Source: Anas platyrhynchos (Eukaryota; Chordata; Aves; Anseriformes; Anatidae). From it: a DNA stretch of 64,000 nt. The stretch's first letter is position 1; every line of letters begins with the position of its first letter. The stretch spans positions 3,013,501 through 3,077,500 of the forward strand of contig NC_092616.1 of assembly GCF_047663525.1 (NCBI RefSeq), read 5' to 3'. The notes beneath the pieces were generated by a model. The model saw only the letters and a program-made list of their open reading frames with translations, ran no database searches and was not told the origin of the DNA. Position numbers and translations under genes: made by a program. Positions 1-11,196 of this stretch are shown here, piece after piece.

Positions 1-781
1 GAGGCTTCAGGTAGGCAAACATGGCAGTACTGAGAAAAAGGGAGACCACAAACAGGTGGGGGAGGCACATGGAAAAGGCTTTGTGCCGGCTATGCTCAGA
101 AGGCATCCTCAGCACGACCCTGAAGATCTGCACATAGGAAAGCATGATAAAAACAAAACAGCCAAATGCTAAACAGACACCAGCCAGAAGAATCCAAACT
201 TCCCTGAGGTAGGAGTGTGAGCAAGAGATTTTGAGGATCTGGGGGATTTCACAGAAGAACTGGTCCACAGCATTGCCTTGGCAGAGAGGCAGGGAAAATG
301 TAGTGGCCGTGTGCAGGACAGCATTGAGAAAGCCACTGCCCCAGGCAGCTGCTGCCATCTGGGCACAAGCTCTGCTGCTCAGGAGGGTCCCGTAGTGCAG
401 GGGCTTGCAGATGGCAATGTAGCGGTCATAGGCCATGATGGTGAGAATTGAAAACTCTGCTGATATCAGGAAGGGATAAAGAAAGACCTGTGCAGCACAT
501 CCTGCATAGGAAATGGTCCTGGTGTCCCAGAGGGAATTGGCCATGGCTTTGGGTAGAGTGGTGGAAATGCAGCCCAGGTCGAGGAGGGCGAGGTTGAGGA
601 GGAAGAAGTACATGGGAGTGTGGAGGCGGTGGTCACAGGCTACAGCGGTGAGGATGAGGCCGTTGCCCAGGAGGGCAGCCAGGTAGATGCCCAGGAAGAG
701 CACGAAGTGCAGGAGCTGCAGCTCGCGTGTGTCTGCAAATGGCAGGAGGAGGAACTCGGTGATGGAGCTGCTGTTGGACAT
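1..781 (-). CDS. Olfactory receptor, OR14-like (3' end cut by window edge)
   Basis: Odorant-receptor GPCR of the plasma and ciliary membrane of olfactory neurons, coupled to the olfactory G protein (family knowledge). The frame from the ATG at 781 is open for 260 codons down to base 2, and the missing C-terminus lies outside the window. Visible hallmarks: N-terminal sequon N3-S-S, GN in TM1 (39-40), PMYFFL (56-61), the extracellular Cys pair (about 95 and 177), MAYDRYIAIC at the TM3 end (116-125), and KAFSMC at the TM6 start (235-240). The sequence ends in the AYLKP stretch before TM7. No stop or frameshift is seen, so it is probably functional. The ATG matches the MSNSSSITEF start of its paralogues. 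A strong acceptor (pyrimidine tract plus CAG, AG at 809-810) lies 28 bases upstream. It is closest in layout to the OR at 11197, arranged head-to-head. Confidence 0.9.
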   Translation of the reverse strand, partial: MSNSSSITEFLLLPFADTRELQLLHFVLFLGIYLAALLGNGLILTAVACDHRLHTPMYFFLLNLALLDLGCISTTLPKAMANSLWDTRTISYAGCAAQVFLYPFLISAEFSILTIMAYDRYIAICKPLHYGTLLSSRACAQMAAAAWGSGFLNAVLHTATTFSLPLCQGNAVDQFFCEIPQILKISCSHSYLREVWILLAGVCLAFGCFVFIMLSYVQIFRVVLRMPSEHSRHKAFSMCLPHLFVVSLFLSTAMFAYLKP

Positions 782-808
782 TTGATGCCTCTGGGTATAG
801 AGGGCAGT

Positions 809-2719
809 CTGAAGAGAGAAAATCAGGACAACATTAGGACAGAACTCTGTGATCAAACCTACTCAATATCTTATACATTCCTCCCTCCTGCCTCTCCCTT
901 TTCAGGAAGATCTTTGCAGGTCCATTTCAAAAGAGCTTGTTTGTGCTAGTTGATGCTGATTCCAGTGCCACTGGGATAAGTAGGGCGCTGGAGGAGGCAG
1001 TCCTGACCCACGCAGTTATGTAAATGAGGACATGGGCTGTTGCTGTATTAAATACAGATGAGGTATCAAACTAATTTCAGAATGCTTGCTGAAAATTCAA
1101 AAAAACTCAACATTTTTGTGAAAACCCATTGTCCAGGCTTTGGGGGTATTTTCTAGTTTCTCCACCTCATCTGAGGGGTGCATTTATGCATACAACCTTG
1201 GTGTTTGTACTCCCCAGTAAGGTAGTTTTGGGGGTCCTGCGAGGCAAAGGGACTGTTCCTCAGGACAGAGTGAGGACAGCTGTTTTATCAGCCAGTCCTG
1301 GTCTCAGCTGCCCTTTGCAGGCATTTCTGGAGGATGGTTGCACTTAGGTGATCCCCTAAAAAGAACCATAATGCTGCTGGGAAGAGATGAAGACAGATTC
1401 AAAGGGCAGATCTCCAAACCCCTCACCCATCTCACCAAACCTGAGGAGGATCTCAGCTCTCTGCTTTTCACCGTGGACACAGAGGGATCGTAGCAGCTGC
1501 CCACATGCAGCCAACCAGCAGCATTTGTATGGCCTATGTACTGAAGGGAGAGTCAGCTCCTTCCCCACATAGCATTTCTCTGAGACCCAACACTTAGGAG
1601 AAACTACGGATGATTTTTATTTATGGACAGAACTAACACTTAGGAACATCATCATCAGATTTTGAGCTCCAGATGAATTTTCATCCCCCAAAATCTAGGG
1701 ATTCCAAAGAAACTCGTGTTAAAATTTCCATGACATGGCTGGATGAGAAAAGTAGCCAAGAAGTTTGTGAGAAAACGTTGGCGCTTCAGGGATGGGAGGG
1801 AAGTACACAAATCCCCCCTGCCATAAATTTTCTTGGAGCAGCTCCCTCTCACTCCCTGACCAGGGCTCTGCTGCCTGCCACTGTCCCTGCCTGCAGCTGG
1901 GTCTCTGTCCCCACGCCTCCTGCCTGCAGCTCACAGCCCCCATCCCACCCGCTGGGTGCTCAGCTCTGCCCTGCAGACACCTCCTGGCAGCAGGGCTCTG
2001 CCCAGGGGCAGCTCGCTGGGGGCAGGTCCAAGAGCCCAGGTCACACAGACCCTGCTGACACTGCACATGTGGTGGTGGAGCTTTCTATGGGCTGAGAGGC
2101 AGGAAAGAGTTTCTGGAGATTCTTCTAAACCTCCTTCTGGTGGTGTATGAGTCTTAGGCTCTTCCAGGAAATAATAGCTTCTATTTCTATTCCTAGTGAG
2201 CCAAAAGAAGAGAAAACTGAAAGCAGAGGCTAAGGAAAGATGAGAGTGAAGTTCCCTTTGAAATTGCCTTGGTTTGTTGTGCAGCTGTGAGCAGGCTGCC
2301 CCAGGTAACAGCCTCCCACCAGCAGCAGGACCCTGCCCTGCCGGGGGGCTCCTTCCACCCGCAGCTTCTCCCCGCAGCGCCCTGGGCAGCTCCCCGGGCA
2401 GGCTGAGTGCTGAGCCTGGCAGGCGGCAGAGGCCCTGCCCCGGCACACAGCCCCTGGGCCACAGCAGGGACCCTGCTCTGCACCACAGCCCTGGACACCC
2501 CTGTCTGCACCCCCGGCTTCACAACATGCAGCTGGCCTGCGACAAGGAAGCCCTTGGGACTGGACAATGACCCTATGGCAGGGAACCCCTGCGCTGGAGC
2601 TTGTGCTTTTCCACACTAAAGAAATACCAAGTGCATCTGACCTGATCTTCTATGGGAAGTTCTCAGTCTGGAAATCTTCCCTGATACTCATGTGCAATGC
2701 ACTGCAGAAAGAGACTTAC
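809..2719 (-). other. Predicted intron of the left-edge OR, made of blocks shared with other OR units
   Basis: This lies between a donor (GTAAGT on the minus strand, GT at 2719-2718) and an acceptor (AG at 810-809). Three blocks recur in the same order in the unit at 8.4-12.2 kb. They are about 1330-1500 (partner 10483-10680), 1850-2060 (partners 10020-10210 and 24370-24560) and 2285-2520 (partners 9300-9560 and 23850-24130). The last two are GC-rich and hold many chance open frames. The 1304-1504 block keeps a 66-codon frame that aligns without gaps to the partner at 10483-10683. Nothing else is recognised. Confidence 0.55.
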
Positions 2720-3100
2720 CGTGTTATGTGCTAGCAAGAATTCTCCTCCTCTGAGCTCTTAGTTCTCTCATATTCCATGCAGCCCATAACCTCTCTTTCC
2801 CTTCTCTCCCCTCCCAGTGCCAGCTGCAGGCAGTGCCCCCAGCCCTGCTGTGCTGTGCAGAGGAGCTGCTCCTGGGCAGAGCTGTCTCTCTGCAGCGCTG
2901 CCCGCTTGCCAGGAGCTCCCCTTGGGCCCAGGAGCCTGGCCCAGCTCAGCAGCAGAGGCCCAGCCCAAGGCCTCCTTTGCTCTGCCCCTCACCAGGCACC
3001 CTGCACATGGCCCTGGGGCTGCAGGGGAACCTGCTGGGAAACAGCCTGAAGGAATCCCTGGGGCTCCCTCCCTCAGCTGGGCACGCACACTTCTTGACAA
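2720..3100 (-). promoter_or_regulatory. Presumed promoter and noncoding exon 1 of the left-edge OR
   Basis: A GC-rich block (2820-3080) is followed in the minus direction by about 100 bases ending at a GTAAGTCTCT donor. The same arrangement precedes the ORs at 11197, 25492, 49915 (mirror) and 58570. This implies a shared 5' noncoding exon, as is usual for vertebrate ORs. The block holds CCCTTGGG at 2919-2926, which fits the CCCNNGGG core of Olf1/EBF sites, the known OR promoter regulators. The exon and promoter assignment is inference from conservation. No transcript data are available. Confidence 0.45.
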
Positions 3101-3560
3101 CAAGTACATTTCTCCAAAAAGTTAGGCAGCAGAATCCGTTAAGACATCTCATGCTGGATTTTAATCCTGTTGCTAGGAGGGCACTCAGCTCACACCCATG
3201 CCTGCCCAAGGCACTCAGGAACTGGGATTCTTCTGCCCTCACTTCAGGTGTGCACCACATGGGCACCTGCAGGTTAGCTCCTTGTCTCATTTCCAGGATT
3301 ATTAATGGAGATGGAGGAAATCTGTGGGTTGCAAATGCCTGGTGACATGTCAGGGGGCAGAGGTACGTGCAGGCATCTGCAAGCTCTCATGGAGGTATCA
3401 TGAGGGACAGGGCAGCACCTGGGGGCATCCCATTGGAGGCTGGGGGGAATGCCTTTGGCCAGCTGAAATGACAGCAAATGCACCCATTTAGGACAACTAA
3501 ACCTGTCCCTCCTCAGTAGGCTCAGGGCAGCCTGTAGAGGCATCCACCTGACCCAATGGA
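3100..3560 (-). repeat. Distal 5' flank of OR unit 1, mirrored at 8360-8860
   Basis: A moderately diverged inverted copy of 8360-8860. The clearest match is the stretch around 3490-3545 (GGACAACTAAACCTGTCCCT and following) against the complement of 8385-8440. It extends the head-to-head duplication of units 1 and 2 beyond exon 1. No gene is seen. Confidence 0.5.
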
Positions 3561-4760
3561 GAACTGTGCCACAGGGAGAGCTGAGTCTCTCTCTCCCTCT
3601 TCTCCATCTGGTTTTCCCTCCATCTCCAGGGACTGTAACAGCATTTGGCTCATGGACATCCCTATATTACCTAATGAAATTCGGGGCAGCTGCTCCATTT
3701 AAAGCCAATTGCAGGCCTGCAGTGCTACCTGAGATGCCAACGCTGCCCAGCACCACTGGAGCACGCAGCTGACATGGACAGCACAGGACCCACAGGACAG
3801 CTCTGGCCATTCACAGCTGGTACTTAGAGGGCACCCCTGAGGGCATCTCTGGTAGACCTGGTGCTTATGAGCAAGTGACTGCTTCCCAGAGAGCCAAGGT
3901 CTGTCCCACTTCTATCGGGTAGAGGCAGGCAGTGCACAGATATGAGGCACATCACACCAGAGTTTCCATTTATGTCATTCAGCTTGCAAAACACTGCTGC
4001 TGCTTCTCATCCCCACCCGTTAATCACTCTGATGGTACTATCCAGACACAGTGATTTTTTCTGTGTCCCTGGATCACAGGATGCCCATAGCCAAGGACAT
4101 TGTCAGTAGCCCATTCTCGTGCCTGGAGATCGGTCACAGCTCCAGCACTGGCCCTCAGGACTGCACCAACACCACAAAGGCCCTCTGCTGTCACGGTGGC
4201 ACAACCCAGGCCTGTTTCCTTCTGGCCTCAGGAACACCAAGGCTTGCCCTCCTTGGGGTCCCTCATTTCATCCTCCTATGGCCATCTGCCATCCATGGCA
4301 GCAGGTCTCTGCCCTGCTGGAAAGCCTTTGCATGTCTTGGGTCTTGGGCAGAAGGTCTGGGACTAGTTTGAGTTTGGCCCTTGTGCCACAGCTGAGGTGC
4401 TGCAGCCCAGATGTGCCCCAATACCCTCAGCCTGGGGCACAGACGGGAGGAGCTGGATCCCCACTGCAAGGAAGCTGTGTCAGCATTAAAGAGTGCACTG
4501 CATCTGTCCCAAGCTGTTCTCCCTACTCTACCCTTCATCTGCAGTTCTGCACTACCCCTCTCCCTTACCATGAGGTGCTGAAGGTAAGTTTGCCAGTCCC
4601 TCGTGTGCCACCTCTGCCTGTGGCATGGCAGCGGGGATGTCCTGGGCGAGGGTGCTGAGGCCTTCTCAGAGCACAGAGCCTTGTGGGACATGAGGGGAGG
4701 AAGGCCCAGGAATGTGCTGCAATTCCCTCCATATAACACATCCTAATGCATCCTAACACA
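3560..4760. other. Intergenic, nothing recognised
   Basis: Unique-looking sequence between the mirrored OR units. Open frames up to 179 codons on + (4119-4658) and 158 on - have no recognisable domain, overlap on both strands and look like chance. A short imperfect CATCC-TAA-type repetition occurs at 4735-4775. Confidence 0.4.
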
Positions 4761-4764
4761 TATA

Positions 4765-5680
4765 ATGCATCCCAGGCGCCTTCGCTCCCATCGTTTGAAA
4801 AAAGCCCAGCCCCAGGACAAGACTCAAACCCTACCTTCCTGGGAGAGCTCCCAAAAGCAGAGGTATCTTAGTACAAGAACACAGCAGGGACTACTCCAGT
4901 GCTTCACTTCCTTTATTCCGTGGGCTTTGCCACTATTTGGAGATGTTCCTGGTGGATTTGTCAAGAAATGCTGGAAAATATGTCTCCTTGCTACTGACCT
5001 CACAGGCCTTCTAATGACACGGTCTGATGTCATAGGGGGAAGCCCTGCATCACTGGGATATCATCACTGGAGCAGCGGCAGTGCCGACACTTCCCTGCAA
5101 GGCCTGGTCCCTGCTGGGCACTGCTTGGGTCCTCCCCAGCGCTGTCCTTCTGTGGCCAGGAGTGGGGTCAGCAGGCAGCAAGCTTGCACTGGGCGACCCT
5201 CGCTGACAGGCGGAAGAGCAGGGGCACCTTGCAGAGGAGCTGTGGTTGAGGAGCCAGGGCGGGCATCCCTTGTCCTGAGCTGAGGGCCAGCAGCAAGTGA
5301 GATGGAGGGCTGCTGGAGGGTGACCATCACCTGTGATATGACTCCCACGTTCCCAGTACTCCTGCAGCTCTCCCCAAAGGTAAGGGTGTCAGGAACCCCT
5401 TCCCAAGATGTGTCACAGGGGCTGGCAGCTGTCCAAAGCTTTGCAGGGGGCTGGAAATGGCTGGTGGCTGCTGCAAGAGCCTTGCCTGAGTGTCCCTCTG
5501 GGCTCAGGGGAGTATGCGGTAGCCAGGATTCCTGGGTCCTGATGCTAGGGGTGCCCTAAGCCCCAGGGCTCCTCTGGGCATGGCTCAGCCTCCTTGTGAT
5601 GGGGACAGTCCAGGGCCAGGTTTCCCTGGGAGCTGGTGTCTCTTTGGGATCTGTCTCTGGGAGGAAAGACGACCGGTGTC
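4765..5680 (+). repeat. Copy 1 of a ~0.95-kb non-CR1 repeat (CR1-free copy)
   Basis: It matches 39400-40398 in the same orientation and 20849-21830 inverted. Shared landmarks include TTGAAAAAAGCCCAGCCCCA near the left end, the stretch around 5055-5300 and the GACTCTGGGA(A/G)GAAAGAC-like right end. In the other two copies a CR1 3' tail abuts that right end directly. Here the sequence runs on without a CR1, so this copy represents the empty state or a paralogue lacking the insertion. Family identity is unknown to me. It contains no conserved reading frame. Confidence 0.7.
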
Positions 5681-5884
5681 CCAGATACTGGTGTGTCCTC
5701 CAGTTCCCACAGGCCTCTCAGGAATGTGCCAAAAATGCCTGTGTTGGAAATCAAGCCTTCCCCTTATACTGATCTCCTTCAGGGGAACCAGCCCCTCCTG
5801 TGCCACCAGGCTGGCAGAGTGTGTTCTGGGTGCCGAGATGCCATCCCTGGATGGCCACAGCCCTGGTGCTGGACCCTTCCAATC

Positions 5885-6330
5885 TCCATACTGTGGTGGG
5901 TTTACACAGGTACACAGGTGAACTCCATGGCCACCGCTCTTTTACTTCCCCACCTACAAGGAAAAGGGGGGAAAATTATGATGAAAGTAGCTCAAGGCTT
6001 GAGGTAGAACAGGAGGTCAGCCACCAAATATCCTCATGGGTACCAATTATCATCACAGGCAAGACAGACTTAGCATAGGCAGATTAATATATTTTATTGC
6101 CTATCATCGGTGCACTACAACCCTGAGGAACTACAAGCAAACTAAAAACACCATTCCCCCCATCCAGCCTCCTGTAACTCCTTCTCCTGGGTGGAACAGG
6201 AGAATTGGGAATTGCAGTGAGTCCCTGACATTGTTTCCGCTGCTCCTTGATGGTCAATCTCTGCCCTCTCTGGGTCCCTCCTGTGGGATGCCCTCCTTCC
6301 CAAATGCATCCTGCGTGGGGCCATAAACAG
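5885..6330 (-). mobile_element. Possible solo-LTR-like retroviral remnant
   Basis: It begins with TGTGGTGGGTTTACACAGGT and holds an A/T-rich stretch with TTTTATTGCC (a possible reversed AATAAA region) followed by C-rich sequence. This reads like a degraded avian ERV long terminal repeat on the minus strand. It directly precedes retrovirus-like internal sequence on the plus strand, so the pairing is not a simple provirus. The call rests on general resemblance only. Confidence 0.35.
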
Positions 6331-7950
6331 TTCAGATAATGACAGATATGACTGAATCATGATAAAATAAAGTTGTTATAAGCAATATATCAGCTTCATA
6401 GTTGCTGACCACAATGTTCATTTTTTGTTGGTGTAGTCGTTGTGTTTGGTCTCAGAACTGTGTTGGGTAGCACATTACATATTGTGTGTGTTCCCTGTTG
6501 TGCTGTTTATCCTTTGTGAGGGCTCGTTTATGGTTATTAGTTTACTGCCTAACACTGCCTTATGTTGTGATAAAATTACTGGTCATGAGACAAATCTGGT
6601 AGTTGTACTCAACATTGTTGTCACCTCCATGCTCGAGGAACTTTCTCTCAGAAACTATTTATAATTAACAGTCTTTACGTTTCTCCTCAGGGAGCCAATC
6701 TATGGAAGGGATGAGGGGGAACACTTCTTCCCACATCTAGTTACAATAGCTCTTCAAAATTTTGAATCCATGGGATGTTCAAACCAGCCTGTACATATTG
6801 TTTTGTGTCCTGAATGTGTTTCAGGTTTTGTTTAAGGTTAGAGTAAACTATTTCAGAATGCCACACAATGATCTGCCCTGAGGCAGGATAATTATGAGGG
6901 GCAGGGTGTGTGGGAGGATATGGGCAGGCACCTAGAACTGTGGGCACCTCCAATGCTTTCTAACTTCACCCATGAAGAAGTGCAAAATCATAAAAAATAA
7001 ATAAAATAAAATAAAAATAGTATCCTGACAATTCCAGAGTGACAGAAATCACTGCGATGTGCTGGTGCTTAGATTGCTGAGTTGCAATCTACACAACTCC
7101 AATCCCTGTGACTTGGCTAGAGAACCAACCTGTGCCTGTATCAGTCAAATATATACATGTGAATAAAATAAAATGAGGAAAGAAGCTCCTACTCCTAGAG
7201 GGAAGGAGGAAGAAGAAGATGATGCAGGCTCCTCCCAAGTAAAGCCATGAGAGAAATGTGTGGATGAAGACAGAGATAACATAAAAGCAGCAGTAAGCAT
7301 CTGATCACTATTCCTTGGGGAGCTGTGAGATGTGTGATTAGATTTCAGCCATCATCTAGGCCAGCACATTGTCACCTGGCTGCTCTGATACATGGATAAC
7401 AGGGCCGGTAGCCTGGACTTAGAGGGCAGGGAAACCAAGCAGCTGGGATCCCTCTCCAGGGAAGGGGGCATTGACAAAGCAATTGCAAAGGGGGCACAAA
7501 TCCTCCCTCTCTTGAGGTAACTCCTGTCAGGTGTAAAGGAAAAGTATCCCTTCAAGGAAGATGTTGTATGTCACCCAGGCAAATGGGCAACCAGGGAGAG
7601 AGGCAGCCCATATCTGATGGAATTGGCCATGCTGGAGGTGATTTATGGTGATTTATGCACATTCAACAGTTTTCTACCTTGCCCGGTGCCTCACAGGATC
7701 CTTCAGTTGTGGGGTTGCTGAGGGTCGAAGTGCCAGTAGCTACCCAAATGGTGCACCAGTGGCAATATGGCACCACCCAAGATTCCCTGATTCCCATATA
7801 TATGCTGATTCATCAACTGCAGAGCCAAGGACTGATCAGCAAAATTTGTTCACCTTTAATAATCCCATAGGGTCAGTGCAAACGTGTAACGAAGATCTGA
7901 GACTAACGGTGGAGTATTGTGTCTAGAATGAAGTCACACCAAATTCAATA
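6330..7950 (+). mobile_element. Endogenous retrovirus relic (ERVL-like): leader, gag and RT N-terminal pieces
   Basis: Old, non-functional provirus fragment. About 6400-7300 is A/T-rich leader-like sequence. About 7355-7640 reads as a broken gag-like frame with in-frame stops. It is the same segment found inverted at 53070-53212. About 7645-7926 is open for 93 codons. In the overlapping frame (7655-7870) it reads like the N-terminal fingers of a retroviral reverse transcriptase (an LIPI..LI..L pattern). Most of pol, and both LTRs as a matched pair, are missing, so it is an internally deleted remnant. Class III/ERVL is inferred from resemblance and from the LTR type beside the second copy. Confidence 0.6.
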
Positions 7951-8360
7951 GATCATCTATAGTCTTCTCTCCTTATAGTCTTAGCTCTAAGAGCATTTAA
8001 ATGATCTCTTACAGCACCTGAATGCTGCTGTCTGATCCCTTCCTGGCATCATAAGGAGCTAGTACCTCCAGGCCAGAACACTCTCCTTGTACCCTTGGAT
8101 GCAGGCCCCTAGGTTCCATGGACTGTTAAGGGTGTAGTTTGCAAAGTAACCACTGATTTTATCCCCACCCACCACCTGTTGTACACCTGAAGAGTCCTGC
8201 CTCAAGGCACAAAGGGCAGGGAGACCTGGCTGGTGAGAGCTGAGGCCCTGTGGAGATGTCCGAGACACAACAGCGTTACAGCCAATGGCCGTGTAGAAGA
8301 GAAAGGAAAATGAGAACATTTAAAAGAGAACAGAATAGGTTTAGCTCTGCCTGTGACACA
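7950..8360. other. Intergenic, nothing recognised
   Basis: A/T-balanced unique sequence between the ERV relic and the mirrored OR flank. No domain-bearing frame or repeat was identified. Confidence 0.4.
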
Positions 8361-8860
8361 TGACTCCTTTTGCTCTGCTGACAGCCTCTGCAGGCTGCCC
8401 TGCACATAAGGAGTAGGGACAGGTTCAGTTGTCCTACATGTGGCATCTGCTGGCATTTCAGTTGGCCTGAGGAATGCCCCATCAGACTCCCAGAGGATTA
8501 ACCTCAAATTTCAGCAGGTATTTCCATCTGAACAGCTCCTGCCTGTCCTCCATCTCCACTAAGGAGCTATTGTGGCCCAGTAATTGACATTAAGGTGCCT
8601 ATGTTGTGGATACCTGAACTGAGGCCTGAGGAATCCCAGCTCCTGTGGGTCTGTGGCAGATAAGGGAGGGAGCTGAGATCCCTTTCCAGCCCCAGGAATA
8701 ACAACCAGCATGAGATGCCTCGACTGACTGCTGAAATATTTCCTGAAGTGGGGATGAAGGAGATCAGTCCCTGACCATGATTTCATGTCCAAAGTAATAC
8801 TGGGACAAGATGTGATTGTTAGACTTAATTGGTTTTCTGTAAGAAGAAATGAGCCTGCTG
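8360..8860 (+). repeat. Distal 5' flank of OR unit 2, mirror of 3100-3560
   Basis: Inverted, diverged copy of the flank of the left-edge OR. It leads directly into the GC-rich promoter-like block. Confidence 0.5.
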
Positions 8861-9237
8861 TCAAGTGCTGTGTGTGCCAGGCGAGGGCTGGAGCCCCAGG
8901 GATTCCTTCAGGCTGTTTGCCAGCAGGATCCCCTGCAGCCCCAGGGCCATGTGCAGGGAGCCTGGTGGGGGGCAGAGCAAGGGAGGCCTTGGGCTGGGCC
9001 TCTGCTGCTGAGCTGGGCCGGGCTCCTGGGCCCAAGGGGAGCTCCTGGCAAGCGGGCAGCGCTGCACAGAGACAGCTCTGCCCAGGAGCAGCTCCTGTGC
9101 ACAGCACAGCAGGGCTGGGGGCACTGCCTGCAGCTGGCACTGTGAAGCGAGAAAAGGGAGATAGAGTTTACAGGCTGCGTGAATTGAGGGGATACTGAAA
9201 GCTCGATGGGGAATCAATGCTTGCAGCACATTACAGG
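8860..9237 (+). promoter_or_regulatory. Presumed promoter and noncoding exon 1 of the OR at 11197
   Basis: The GC-rich block 8880-9150 is followed by an exon-like stretch ending ACAGG, then GTAAGTCTGT (GT at 9238-9239). CCCAAGGG (EBF-like core on the other strand) lies at 9031-9038. The segment is colinear with the corresponding parts of units 1 and 3. One forward frame across the block is free of stops in units 1, 2 and 3, though the other frames are mostly open too. Confidence 0.45.
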
Positions 9238-11150
9238 GTAAGTCTGTGGCAGAAGGAAAATGCAGAAAGGCCGGGCCCTGAGTGCTCTCTTGTTAGAGGC
9301 TGGCAGCAGGCTCTGCAACCAGGATGCTGAAAGGGGAGGCCAGGGCTGTGGTGCAGAACAGGGTCCCTGCTGTGCCCCAAGGGCTGTGTGGCGCGGCAGG
9401 GCCTCTGCCGCCTGCCAGGCTCAGCACTCAGCCTGCCTGGGGAGCTGCCCAGGGCGCTGCGGGGAGAAGCTGCGGGTGGAAGGAGCCCCCCTGGCAGGGT
9501 AGGGTCCTGCTGCTGGTGGGAGGCTGCTTCCTGGGGCAGCCTGCTCACAGATCCACAGCACACCAAGGGAATTTCAAAGGGAACTTCACTCTCATCTTTC
9601 CTTAGCCTCTGCTTTCAGTTTTCTTTTTGGCTCAGTAGAAATAGCAAACTTTAATATTATTTCCTAGAAAAGCCTGACAGTCCTAAGGCATCCTAAAGAG
9701 GTTGCCCTGACCCCCATCAGGTCCCTTTCCTGGCCCTCAGCCCCGAAAAGCTCCACCGCCACAGATTAGGTTAGATGTTAGGAAGAACTTCTTTACCGAA
9801 AGGGTTGTTAGACACTGGAACAGGCCGCCCAGGGAGGTGGTGGAGTCACCATCCCTGGAAGTCTTTAAAAGACGTTTAGACGTAGAGCTCAGGGATATGG
9901 TTTAGTGGGGACTGTTAGTGTTAGGTCAGAGGTTGGACTCGATGATCTTGAGGTCTCTTCCAACCTAGAAATTCTGTGATTCTGTGATTCTGTGAGGTGC
10001 AGTGTCAGCAGGATCGGTGTGACCTGGGCTCTAGGTTGTGCCCCAGCAAGCTGCCCCTGGGCAGAGCCCTGCTGCCAGGTGTCTGCAGGGCAGAGCTGAG
10101 CACCCAGCGGGTGAGATGGGGGCTGTGAGCTGCAGGCAGGAGGCGTGGGGACAGAGACCCAGCTGCAGGCAGGCACAGCTGCAGGCAGCAGAGCCCTGGT
10201 CAGGGAGTGAGAGGGAGCTGCTCCCAGTATCTCCATGGCAGAAGGGATTTGGGCATCTCCCTGATATCCTTGCACTGGAGACACCTTCCTTGGAGCCATT
10301 CCCTGCTTTCCTTTCTCTCGCACCTTCAACCTCCAGCCATAGTGTCATCAGGGCTTCTGCTGGGCTGCAGGCTGCCGTGCACAATGGCACAGCTCTGCCC
10401 TAGCAGCTCTGTGTTGTCTAGCAGCCCCATGGAAACGACACATCATTCCTAAGGCCATACTATTGCTACTGGATGCCTGAATGTGGGCAGCTGTTATGAT
10501 CCCTCTCTGTCCCTGGAGAAGAGCAGAGAGCTGAGATCCTCCTCAGGTACGATGAGATGGGTGAGGGGTTTGGAGATCTGCCCTTTGAACCTGGATTCCT
10601 CTGCTCTCAGCAGAATCCTGGTTGTTTTCAGGGGAACACCTGAGTGTGACCATCCTCCAGAGGTGCCAACACAGGGCAGCTGAGACCAGGACTGGTGGAT
10701 ACAGCAGCTGTCCTCATTCTGCCTTGAGGGACGGTCCCTTTGCCACCCAGGACCCCAAGATTTCCATGGGTGGGCAGTACAATTGCCAAGGTTTTATGCC
10801 TTGAATACGCTCCTCAGGTGTGGGGAGACAAGTATAAAGAAACAAACCAAAACATGCAAAAACCTTTGCTCTGCATTTGGATTAATTTTGAGAAAGAATG
10901 CTGACAAACTCTTAGTTTTGCAAAGCATACTTCATCTAAGACCAAGCCATGTTCCATTTGTATACTGCTCTAAGGCAGGACCATCTCCTGCAGAGTCCCT
11001 TGACTCCTGAAGTATCAGTTTAAGATCAAAGAGAGCAACAGCCTTTCCCAAAGTGAAGAGGCAATTTTTTCCAGGTTACTACAAGAAAATGAGTAGGTTT
11101 TCCTTACAGAGGTCTACCCTAGCATTTAACTCTTTTTGATTCTTGGACAG
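9238..11150 (+). other. Predicted intron of the OR at 11197
   Basis: It runs from donor 9238-9239 to acceptor AG 11149-11150, preceded by CTCTTTTTGATTCTTGGAC. Its length is nearly equal to that of the left-edge OR intron. It carries the shared blocks 9300-9560, 10020-10210 and 10483-10683, and has one CR1 3' end inserted between the first two. Confidence 0.55.
9765..9997 (+). mobile_element. CR1 LINE, 3' end only
   Basis: Typical 5'-truncated CR1. It covers the last codons of ORF2 (the [15 protein letters not shown] region), the 3' UTR with GGTTGGACTCGATGATCTTG, and three ATTCTGTG units at 9975-9997. It lies in the presumed intron and is absent at the equivalent place in units 1 and 3, so it inserted after unit duplication. 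Confidence 0.9.
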
Positions 11151-11196
11151 GCCTCCGTATTCAGAGGAGGCAGATCTCCATTCCCGGGAGGATCAG

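Noticed and set aside
11143-11196. 18-codon N-terminal extension of the OR at 11197
   Set aside because: It opens with TTG, crosses the acceptor at 11149-11150 and has no counterpart in the 311-aa paralogues.
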